Source of the DNA: Carnegiea gigantea
Lineage: Eukaryota > Streptophyta > Magnoliopsida > Caryophyllales > Cactaceae
Assembly: GCA_029747015.1 (NCBI GenBank)
Contig: JAKOGI010001257.1
Location: forward strand, 124,001-188,000
Length of the DNA stretch: 64,000 nt
Reading direction: 5' to 3'
Shown piece by piece: positions 12,699 through 22,101 of this stretch. The translations under genes and the position numbers were made by a program. The notes beneath the pieces were generated by a model, which searched no databases, was not told the DNA's origin, and saw only the letters and a list, made by a program, of their open reading frames with translations. Position 1 is the first letter of the stretch. The number at the start of each line of letters is the position of its first letter.

Positions 12699-13469
12699 CC
12701 CCACTACCCCAGCGGACACTCTCTTCCTCAACGAACTCATCATCTCTTTCTCGCTTATCTCTCCTTCTCTCTCTAAAAACCCTCCCATTATTCAGTGTTT
12801 CGCATTCTAATCGTGTTCCCTGCGCCTCGATCTGGGTCTTCCTTGATAAGCTCAATCCATCACTTATCATCATCATCAGGAATCAGATCTTTCTTTTCTA
12901 GCTCTAATTTTGTGCGGTAATTATCTCTGATTTTCATCTTCAGTCTTGTAATAAATTGTTGTGGAGCATGTGGATATGGAAAGTTCGGATAAATATAGTT
13001 ATTTGCTTCTTCTTCGACAAAATTCCCAGCTGCCATTTTCAATTTTCATTTTTTGTTGAATAGTTTCCCCTTTTTTTCCATACCTCATTGCGGCTATTTT
13101 ATCTGTCAGTGACTGCAAAATTCCCCTTCCTTTCTTCATTCATGGGTGTTCTCTTTTATTGCAAAATAGTAATCAAAGCTTGAAACTATTTTGTTTCAAT
13201 TTGTGTGAATTGTGACTAATTTATCTTATCTTGTGGAGAAAATTCATGGGTTTTCTCATTTTATGCAATAGTAATCAAAGCGTAAAACTTTTTTTTCCCC
13301 TGTACGTGTGAATTGTGAATAATTTATCTTATCTTGTGGGGAAAATACCTCCAAAGCAGTGAAGAAATTGGGCTTATATCTGTGTATCTGAAATTTTTGC
13401 AGGGAATCTCTGACTGTGTGAAAAAAAGTGGGTAAAAAAGTGGCTTTGAGTTGAGAAAGAGAACACAGC

Positions 13470-13547
13470 ATGCGGTGGTTTTGCCTTTCAGTGGATGTTT
13501 TTCGCAAAGTCGTCTCTTTGAACTTGTATTGCCGTGTTATTCTGTAA
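13470..13547 (+). CDS. Upstream ORF 1 of the SAC51-like leader (25 aa)
   Basis: This is the first ATG in the predicted spliced leader. The 25-codon peptide starts MRWFCLSVDVF and ends at TAA 13545-13547. An overlapping 8-codon uORF in another frame starts at 13495 and ends at 13521. I see no known conserved motif. It probably acts by intercepting scanning ribosomes. Confidence 0.45.
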   Translation: MRWFCLSVDVFRKVVSLNLYCRVIL

Positions 13548-13615
13548 AATTCACCCTCTGAAAATCTTCCAAAAAAGGGGAAAAAAACCCCTTCCTATCA
13601 AAATCACAATTCTAT

Positions 13616-13675
13616 ATGGATTCAACCTTCTTCATTGTTCTTCCTTCCTGCTATTACATCCGCAGGACCAGCTAA
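13616..13675 (+). CDS. Upstream ORF 3 of the SAC51-like leader (19 aa)
   Basis: A short ORF beginning MDSTFFIVLPS and ending at TAA 13673-13675. It is the third upstream ATG by position and lies 190 bp before the conserved uORF. Peptide conservation is unknown. Confidence 0.4.
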   Translation: MDSTFFIVLPSCYYIRRTS

Positions 13676-13865
13676 AAATTTCACCTTCAAGCCCTTCATT
13701 TTCTCTCTTACCCACTTCATTATAATCATAAACCTCTCCGACTTTGCCCAGATTCTTGTGTTTTGGGGTGTCATTGGTGGTATTAATTAGTTGTTTGTGA
13801 ATTTGATTCAAGGCCATTGTTGGGCGTTCATTTCTTTGTCATAAAGTGTTAGGGTGGGTGTAGTT

Positions 13866-14596
13866 ATGGTGTGCCAAACAGCGGGTCAGACAAGATTCCG
13901 TGCTTTGAAACACGAAAATGGAGTTTCTAGTTGTGCCCCCATAATTGTCAGAGTCATTGCTTGCTTCCAACCGCTCCGCGAGTGCCAGGTTAGTTCGACT
14001 CCTTTCAGCTTCAGTAAGTTTTTTGCTTCAGTAAGTCTGGTATGAGACCGTCTCCCTTTGATGGATAATTGGTTATGTTCATCTTGTCTAATATATTGAA
14101 TAATTGAAGTTCAGGATTGAGAGACTGTTTTTTTTTTTTTTTTTTTTGGGGGGGGGGGGGGATCTGAAATGGGGTGGAACTTTTATGTAAGATCTGATAG
14201 ATGATATCGAATAAGATAAAGTAAGCAAATGTGCTTGTCTATATGGTTTCTGGGTAAATTTTACTTTGGATTATAATAAGCTGAATTTAATGAATTGTTT
14301 GCTACTAGCTGATTTTTTAATCTACTTATCGTGATTATGATTATGATTAGTAAGTAGCGCGCTACAAATCTAGGGTATCTGGTATGAATTTACCTTTCAG
14401 CATCTGCTTCGCGCAATTGGTTTCTTATTCATAGCAGAAATATCCAATTTGTAAAGCTATCAAACTGGGTGACTACAGCTGCTAGTTATTTGAAATATGG
14501 ATTACTCAATGTGGATGACAATTGCTTGTTTAATCGTTTTTCTCTGGTACTTTGCAGGCCGAGTACTTCCGCCATCTGCTCAAGCCAGTTACGTAG
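13866..14596 (+). CDS. Conserved peptide uORF of SAC51 family, split by an intron
   Basis: Exon a (13866-13988) codes for 41 residues beginning MVCQTAGQTRFRALKHENG and containing IIVRVIACFQPL. Exon b (14558-14596) adds AEYFRHLLKPVT and a TAG stop, giving 53 codons. The join is CAG/gttagt...tttgcag/GCC, in phase 0, removing a 569-bp intron (13989-14557). This is the conserved uORF known from SAC51-family mRNAs. There it represses translation of the main bHLH ORF, and thermospermine relieves the repression. It is the fourth upstream ATG in the predicted mRNA, which fits what I recall for Arabidopsis SAC51. A GTG lies in frame upstream, but the ATG is the family start. If the intron were retained, the peptide would lose its conserved C-terminus and run on about 20 unrelated residues to a stop at 14043-14045. 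Confidence 0.88.
14128..14161 (+). repeat. T20-G14 homopolymer in the uORF intron
   Basis: Twenty T are followed by fourteen G inside the intron that splits the conserved uORF. It is one of several T/G or A/G junction runs in this window. Exact lengths should be treated with caution. Confidence 0.85.
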
Positions 14597-14834
14597 ATAA
14601 GATAGTAGTTCCTACATTTTGGGGGGTGTAGTTCAGCTGGGTTTCTAATTTTCTGTTTCTTCCTTTTTCTTGGATAATACTAAGGGCAATCACAAACCAA
14701 GGCTTCGAGAGCAATCTCATTGTGGTAGGTATCTCGATTTTACTCCGACGACTTTACTGGAAATGAATATGTTTTTTGCGTGATGTCTAAAGGATTGGTG
14801 CAACTTCAATTGTGCAGGTATTTGCTTTTGGTTG

Positions 14835-15944
14835 ATGGAAAAGGACGTCGAGTCCTGGATACGGGAATGGCGACCAGATGGGCAGTTTCCTAATGCCAAA
14901 TCCCCAAAACTGCCATGTGATGTCGGGATGCAAAATGGTGTCCCTTCTGCAGTTCATTGCATTGATGCAATCCCTTCGAATTGTCCCTTGCCAGCATTTG
15001 GATTTTCCGGATTGTGCAACCTCAAGCCAGCCCAATTGGACCAGCATCATGGTTGGCCCTGGTTTGGGCAGGGTTTTATACCCGATTTGGTGCGCCGTGA
15101 TAAGCTCATGCGAAAGACAAACCTTCCTGGGGAGGTTCGTCTTATTGTTAACCAAAATGGTGGGGAGGTCAACTCTCCCATTGTCGCTGACAATGGTCGT
15201 GCTCCAAAGCAATTTCTTGTTTTTGATCAAAGTGGTGATAAGACGACCATGATATTTAGTTCTGGGATTGGTACCGCAATCCAGCTGCTTGGCTCTCTGA
15301 GGCCAAAAGGTACAGGTAATTGTAATGTCAATGGAGATGAAATTGGAATGGGGAGCAGTGGAAATAATCAAGCAGAGCCAAATTTGACTGGTGAATTGGA
15401 TGAGGGCTATGGGATTGATGCTGGAAGTGAGATGCATGAAGACACAGAGGAAATCAATGCCTTGCTTTACTCAGATGGCGAAGACTATTACGGTGAGGAT
15501 GGTGAAGAAACTAGCACAGGGCATTCCCCTAGTACAATGACTGCTTACGAGAAGCAGGATTGGCTTGAGGAAGAAGATGACATGGGTGAAGTTGCTAGTT
15601 CTGTGGGGCCTGTTAAAAGGCAGAAATTGTCTGACGGTGGTTATGAAGTTGCCTCTGTACCAAAAACTGCGAGTTATGTTAAGCCTAATAGGTCCTTGGA
15701 GCATGAAGAAGACACGGAATCTTGCTGTGGTGGTGGGGAATTACCCCTGGGAACCGGCAATGTGGGCTCATTATTGGGCAATAAGAGAGCCAGAAGGGAG
15801 AAGATACGCGAGACTGTGAGCATCTTGCAGAGCATAATTCCCGGTGGGGAGGGAAAGGATGCAGTTATGGTTCTAGATGAAGCCATAAATTATTTGAGAA
15901 CGCTGAGATTCAAGGCCGAATCACTTGGTCTTTCTGCCTTCTAA
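14835..15944 (+). CDS. Atypical bHLH transcription factor, SAC51/bHLH142-145 family
   Basis: The 369-aa protein starts at ATG 14835, which carries the family N-terminus MEKDVESWIREWRPDGQ; an in-frame TTG just upstream is not used. A long central part is acidic (about residues 190-255, including EDYYGEDGEE). The C-terminus (about 313-366) is a helix-loop-helix: NKRARREKIRETVSILQSII, a GGEGKDA loop, then VLDEAINYLRTLRFKAESL. The basic region lacks the His-Glu-Arg contact pattern of E-box binders, as in other SAC51-type proteins. SAC51 was identified by suppression of the acaulis5 stem-elongation defect and acts with thermospermine to limit xylem differentiation. The coding region is a single exon. 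The protein would act in the nucleus, probably as a dimer. Translation is presumably controlled by the upstream conserved uORF. Which paralogue (SAC51, bHLH142, 143 or 145) it is cannot be told by eye. Confidence 0.92.
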   Translation: MEKDVESWIREWRPDGQFPNAKSPKLPCDVGMQNGVPSAVHCIDAIPSNCPLPAFGFSGLCNLKPAQLDQHHGWPWFGQGFIPDLVRRDKLMRKTNLPGEVRLIVNQNGGEVNSPIVADNGRAPKQFLVFDQSGDKTTMIFSSGIGTAIQLLGSLRPKGTGNCNVNGDEIGMGSSGNNQAEPNLTGELDEGYGIDAGSEMHEDTEEINALLYSDGEDYYGEDGEETSTGHSPSTMTAYEKQDWLEEEDDMGEVASSVGPVKRQKLSDGGYEVASVPKTASYVKPNRSLEHEEDTESCCGGGELPLGTGNVGSLLGNKRARREKIRETVSILQSIIPGGEGKDAVMVLDEAINYLRTLRFKAESLGLSAF

Positions 15945-16550
15945 GCTCGTGCTGTTCCCCCTCTGCCTCACTATCCTTGTTCCGTTGAGCATTTAGCGAC
16001 TACAATAACGACAACCACTCGATGTGGACTCCACCACTGAACCGGAGTATGAGAAGATCTAGATGTATGCGATCTTATTCCTTACCGATAGAGATGTCTC
16101 CGAGACAGTTATTGGCTGCCATGATTATATCGTAGCAGTTCCGTCATGATATCAACAAATTCAAATAGCTAGATAAATGCTTGTATCTTTTGTCCTACAA
16201 AGGTACGAATGCGTGTGGAAGCACTCTAGATGGACCCTGCAATCTCCATAGCGAGGAGCACACTTCCCAAATTCGGGTTAAGTTGGGACCCAAAGGCCAA
16301 CATTATCAACTTTTTACGTCGCTTTAGTGTGTTTGTTCCAAGTAATTTTCATCATCCTTTGTTTGGTGGGTCATTACTCGTTGCTTTAGTTTAATGCTTA
16401 AGAGTGGCACGAGAGAGGCAAGTCGGCCTTTTGATGTGTTTCATCATTAAAATCTGCTGTTAAATCAATCTTGTGTGGTTTAGTAGTCTGGATCTTTTGC
16501 TTTCATTTTCTGTGGGGTCTTTGAACTGGACTGTTCGGAATCGGATTTAA
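15945..16550 (+). other. Probable 3' untranslated region of the SAC51-like gene
   Basis: Sequence of gene-like composition follows the stop codon and becomes T-rich around 16450-16530. I see no canonical AATAAA, so the 3' end is only approximate. Confidence 0.45.
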
Positions 16551-17779
16551 GGTTTAGACCATGGTAGAATTGTAGTATCAATAACTTTACCATTGCTAAA
16601 AATTTGAGAGTCTTTGATTGTCTCTTGTATATGCTCTCTCTGTGTCCCTTACAAAAGCACGATGGCTTATGCTAATGGATAGAGAGACGAAAACGAGGAC
16701 TCGTCCAAACTCCAAACTATACTCCTCTGGAAACCGTTTCCCCTGTTGTGGCCATACAATCAGTATAGAATATGGTACAGATGCATATTCGACTATGCAG
16801 TGTTAAAAGTAAGCATGGATACAGGTTTATTGAAGTGATTTGATTTTTATTTTCCTTAAGCAAGATATCAAATTTAATAATAATATTCAACTTTGATAAA
16901 CAAAGGCTTGAAGACTTGCCCCATAAAAAAGAGGGTATGAACACCATCTTGGGATATAACCACGGATTCAAAATGCGGTTTCGGTTATGATTGCAGTTCC
17001 GGTTGCGATATTAAAAATGCCCTCTAATGCGAAAATCGCAGCGAAAGCATAGTTTGGTCAATTCAGAAACCTTTCCACTGCAACCATTTTATCACGGATC
17101 AGTCACATTTTGAATTCATGTAACCACCCCAGTCCTTTACCAACATCTTGAACTTTACATAGCCTAAGTTAGTTGGATCCGTAGTCATATTTTTCTTATT
17201 GGTTTGAACTATGAAGGTATGTATAAAGGTGAATGTAACTGATGACTGATAGCCTTGGGATTTTGTCGTTATATTTTCTTGGCTTTGATTATTTTATCTT
17301 ATTGTGAAGTTTTGTAAAGAAATGGACTAGTTACTCTCAAAATTCTAATCCTAACCTATCTGATATGAAATCAGTCATACCAATAGCAACATTTTTCAGT
17401 GTAGATTTCACTTTTGCATAATATAGAGAGATTCAAAGAAAGACAATTTTATCTCATGAGCATCTGCATCACTGATACAAATGTCAGTATTGAGAGTAAA
17501 TGCAGTTGAAGATGGGTTTGGTATTAGTGTTGTCTTGATGCCAATGTAGTGATGCGGCATGCTAGCATTTATGATACAGTGGCCAGCCTATCATTCATTA
17601 TTCATATATGGGGCTTTTTGTTTCCTTCCATTTTTTTTCATGCATCTGCCACTTTCAACACTCTCTCCCTCACTCCCCCCCCCCCCTTTTTCTCTATCTC
17701 GGGTTGAATGGATGATAATGGAGAGGGCCCAGAGGGGACCACAGGGACTGCATAATTTGGGGGCTTAGAGGAGGCGCAA
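16551..17779. other. Intergenic DNA without recognised genes
   Basis: No protein similarity recognised. A C12 run lies at 17675-17686. Confidence 0.5.
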
Positions 17780-18425
17780 TTCACGCGTGTTCATAGTTCG
17801 GATATCTGAACCAAAAGACTTTTTGGGATATCAGATAATTTCAGTTTCGCTTTTTGGTTGGCGAATAACCTAATTTTTTAAAAAAAATTTTCCAATAATT
17901 TTATTGTATTCATAATTATTGCTATTTGCTATAAAACATTGTCATAGTGCGTTAACTAACATTTGATATTAACACATAATATGACAATATCACAAAGTAC
18001 ATTATTATCATTCACAATTCAAGAATTCCACACCTTTATAAGACATATGCTTATTAACTTTGTATTCTCGCCCAACCAACTGTCCAGAAGCAACAAAGTC
18101 TCATAGAGGAATTAGATATCAAATAAAACAATGAACCAAAGTCAAAATACTTGTCTTCCTAGAATTTGGGGATGTTTCACGTACAGAGTTTTTAAAGAAT
18201 GGAAAATTAAAATAAAAAAACTTTAAAATTTTTTTTCAGGTTTTCGGGTACTGAACCCTCAAAACGTTCAAACTATATATAAACCCAATATCATTAAAAA
18301 AAAAAAAGGTCAAGTATTAAACCAAAATTTTCAAATATTCCGATTTGAATGTTAAAAATTTTAGAGCGGATAGCAAATTTTCAATTTGGTTAGTTAATTA
18401 CGAATATTTTTAAACATCCCAATTG
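17780..18425. repeat. Possible degenerate hAT-like element
   Basis: The left part reads GTGTTCATAGTTCGGATATC, similar in style to hAT-type termini (GGTGTTCA-GGTTCGG). The interior has TTTCGGGTACTGAACCC-type words. The right end and target duplication are not convincing. Confidence 0.3.
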
Positions 18426-19182
18426 TTGAATTAGTTGAAAGCAATCAAGGACAAGAGCGACTGCTTCTCAATAGGAGCACGTAGTGACCTTGCTCTGACC
18501 GCCTTGAAGCTTTTAGCAATGACTTTCAATTACATGTGAAGTTACACATGCCAACATTTATTAATGGACCACGCCCAATGTCAAGGTTAAAAATCCCGTG
18601 TTTTCACGTCCAACAAGCCACGTACTAAAAACTTCTTGAAGGATAAAGCGTTATCGATAAGGACAAACGACTAGCTAGCTTCTCTCTGGATGCATGCAAT
18701 CATAAAAGCTATAGGAACCACCTCTACTTTCTGGCACCGTAGATAAAAGACAGTCCCCCCCCCCCCCCAAAAAAAAAAACATTGATAAGTATGTCTGTTT
18801 AAAAACTCATATTTAACGTATATATTTTATGTACGGAAAGATACAGGAGAAAAAAGGGTAACAAAAATTTTCTGATATTTATACTAAAAGGTGAATTTAC
18901 ACACACATTAAAAAGATAGATTAATTTTGTTCAAAAACTAACTTAATTAAAAATTTAAACCATGCAAAAATTATTTTATTTGAAGTGTGGATGTTATAAA
19001 GACTTCTCTATATCTTGTATAATAAATATAAGAGCTGTTGAGATCTAAATTCAAAACTTCTTACTTATAAAGATTCTAATTAATATCATATTTAAAAATC
19101 AACCTAGTTAAAAATTTAAACTAATAATTAAAAACTCATATATAAATTTGTACTCTAACAAACGTACACTATACTATCATTT
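18426..19182. other. AT-rich intergenic DNA
   Basis: No gene recognised. A C14-A12 homopolymer junction lies at 18755-18779. Confidence 0.5.
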
Positions 19183-19459
19183 AGAGTATGTTCTTTTCAT
19201 TGGAAAATATGAGGTGATAAATGGATGAAATTGGTTGAGATTAGTTAAAGTAGATTGAAATAGGTTGAAATATATATTTTTTTACTGAGGTGGATTAAAG
19301 TAAGTTAATTTTTTTATATAATAGATAAAAATTAATTAAAATAGAGGACAGTAAATTAAAGTTAGTTAAAATGAATTAAAATAAATATTTTTATTAAAAT
19401 TAATGAACTAAATTAAAGTTGATTAAATATAATAACTTTAGATAAAAGAACAGGACCTT
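19183..19459. repeat. MITE-like TTGAAGT-repeat element, copy 3
   Basis: Internal words GGTTGAGATTAGTTAAAGTA and variants, with terminal motifs TGTTCTTTTCATTGG and AAAAGAACAGGACCTT, match the family described at 11186 and 49221. There is no coding capacity and no clear target duplication. Confidence 0.5.
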
Positions 19460-20321
19460 AATACGGAGAAACAGAGAGTAAATAAGTACATGTGTGAAAG
19501 AAACCCAAACGGTGGGGGCGTGGGTCAGACTTTTTCACGCGAAGAATGCATGGGTCAACCTGTGTTATGATGTTGCATGCCCAACCCCACAGTAGGCAAG
19601 TACGCATCTCTCCATGAGCCACAAAGTAAATCTCCAAGTGACACCACTTGAACATTTCTCGTCAGGGGCTCGTCTGCTCGATCCGTCACTCTTCTCTTTC
19701 TAATAGGTTTAGATTCCAATGGTGGACGTACGCCAAATCTCTCTCGAGCTCAGATCGTACAGTCGTCACCATTACAAAACCGCCAGAAGTTATCCCAGAA
19801 TTTTTATTTATTTATTTTTACATCTTGTTAACTGTTAAGCCACAGTAACAGGTGATGTCTTATGTGCTCGCTGAAGTACATACTTTTATTACTTATATGT
19901 ATATATTTTGTACGTATATATTACTTATATATTAATTTTTTAATATATATTTATTAATATAACAGTTAAGAGTATGTGTTCTTAGGAGTACAATGTACAT
20001 ATTGACAATAACATGATATTACGAAGATATTAAGATGTACTATGGTTAGGGTTGGTTACCCGGAGCTTGCTATTCTCCAGGGTCGAAATCAAGTTGTGCT
20101 TAGGTTTTAATTTTCATTTTTTAACCGAAACAAAGTTTAAGCACAATCACAATTCAAATTATCCTTGCACAAGTTTATTCCAATTCTAATTTTATTCGAC
20201 TTTAGGTGGGTTAATTAACGAACTCTTGTTATCCCACATAATTATCAAATAATTTTGAATTATGTTAGTTTGGATTAGAAATAGGGAAGATTAACCGATT
20301 TGATGAAGGAAGAGTTCCAAA
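19460..20321. other. Intergenic DNA without recognised genes
   Basis: AT-rich sequence. Short ORFs show no recognisable similarity. Confidence 0.5.
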
Positions 20322-20835
20322 TAGGGCTAGGAATGAGCCGAGTGGTGTTCGAACCTAACAAGTTCGGGACTCGACTTGTGGGTTGTCGAGCCTAAGTTCG
20401 TACAACTTGAGCTCGACTTAGTATGACTTGTATGCTCGGCTCAGCTTGACTTGTGGTTCGGCCGCGGTTTTTCTAATGGATCTTTTATTGCTGTGTAGTT
20501 TACACTTAAAGCTTACATTTTACTGTTACAGGACATTAAAGAATAAGTTATTGCAGCGACCAAGATACGTTACGTACATGTACAATAAAAGCACAATATG
20601 CGCAATATTATAAAGTCATAATCAATGTATAATGTAATAACAATGAAACAAAATATGCCTCTATTATTTAGGCTTGCCGAGCATGAGGAGTTGAGCTTCT
20701 TATAACTCCACTCAGCTCATCATTTTGTTCATAAGTCTAACCCGATTAGGGTCGAGCTTTTTTCGAGCCGAACTTTAATTTGGGTGCTTCCCGTCAAATT
20801 TGCTCGCAAGCTAACTCAACTCATTTCCAGCCTTA
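20322..20835. mobile_element. Degenerate hAT-like non-autonomous element
   Basis: Inverted ends are TAGGGCTAGGAATGAGCCGAG (20322 onward, given here as 21 bases less the first: AGGGCTAGGAATGAGCCGAG) and, on the other strand, TAAGGCTGGAAATGAG ending at 20835. The interior has GAGCTCGACTT and CGAGCCTAAG words. No 8-bp duplication survives. There is no transposase. Confidence 0.6.
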
Positions 20836-21822
20836 ATTACACGGTCGGTATTTGGAAAGATGTATACAGATTTCTCCTTCTATATGATTAATGCTGGAAG
20901 TTGTGTTGTAAGAATTTCATGCACTGGTATTATAACTACAATATTCGATTGAAAAAGAGGCAGAATAAAACAGGGTAATGTTATTCGCCCGTGAGAAAAA
21001 ATGTTATTCCCCTATCGTACTATGTCATGCCTCACAATTATTGTCCGGGGAGAATCATATATTGAGTGCGTGTTCCTGATGAAGAATAGCTGCCATCTTT
21101 TCCTCACCTCCTCCATTAAGAATATGGGGAATCTCACGTACTAAAAGATGCTCTTTTTTAGGTCATTTATTTATTCCTACGTATATATATTCTACATATA
21201 TAACAACTCAAGCTGTAATCCTTTTGTTTTTTTCCCTTGCATTCCGATTCGGAAACTATCTTTAAACTTTGACTCATGTAGCTGTTGCTTAATACAACCA
21301 ATTAATACATTGATTTTTTGGTGCAAAGGAGCGACTAAGCCCTGAGTAATTTTCACCGATTAATACAATGATAGTTTATTTATAGTTTTTAAAAATTTAC
21401 ATGTTGCAAAAGTGGGAGAAAAACAGAAACCAACAAGTTGAACTTGGAGTGGGCTTTCCAACCAGTTAAACAAATCGAAGTTTGAGAGTCGAATAAGTTG
21501 GCCAATTGACTAATAACTGAAATGAGCCTAATATGACATACCACTAAAGCGATAAAAAGTCCAAATAAAGCGGTGTTGATTTATATGAGCTACTCCAATA
21601 TGTTCTAACACGAATTCGGGCCCAGTTAGTTTGATGACTTTTCTAACATGGAGACGATTTTTATTTAAAAAAATGTTAGTCTTTTCCAATGTAATTTCAC
21701 AAAACTAGGTTGCAATAAATTAGTAACACTAATCAAAAAGTTGTACGCTATAACTTCGCCTCGATTGCTTAGCGTGTTGGTTGTTTGACCTGGGTAGGCA
21801 TTACTCAGATCAATTATTACAT
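20836..21822. other. Intergenic DNA without recognised genes
   Basis: No gene or mobile element recognised. Confidence 0.5.
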
Positions 21823-22101
21823 GTTTGTATTAGACCTGATCAAGGAGTCGGGAACCCATCCCGTTCTTGACCCTAAAAAATGAGGGTTAGGATCGGTTTT
21901 TTTTTTTTGGGTCTCTAACCCGCCCTGACCTTCAATTTGAAAGTACCCGACTATGATGAGGGTCGGATTTGGATAAAGGTCTTGACCCTCTGAACCGACT
22001 CACTGATCTTCACTTTTTAAAAAAAATTAAAAATTAAAATAAAAATAAGATACTTTCGGTTTCATTTATTCAAAACTTGTTTGCTTTCACTTTTCCATCT
22101 C

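Larger units (their letters stand above)
12722..14834 (+). other. 5' leader of the SAC51-like gene with three predicted introns
   Basis: The predicted leader exons are about 12722-12916, 13403-13988, 14558-14724 and 14818-14834. Their junctions are GCG/gtaatt, tttttgcag/GGAATC, CAG/gttagt, tttgcag/GCC, GTG/gtaggt and ttgtgcag/GTATTT. In the spliced leader only four ATGs remain (13470, 13495, 13616, 13866), because the ATGs between 14725 and 14817 lie in an intron. This long leader with several uORFs is typical of the family. Its length and uORF content imply strong translational control of the main ORF. Exon ends are predictions without transcript support. Confidence 0.65.

Noticed and set aside
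14878..15252. ORFs in other frames across the bHLH coding region, both strands
   Set aside because: They overlap the clearly conserved 369-aa bHLH frame and resemble nothing.
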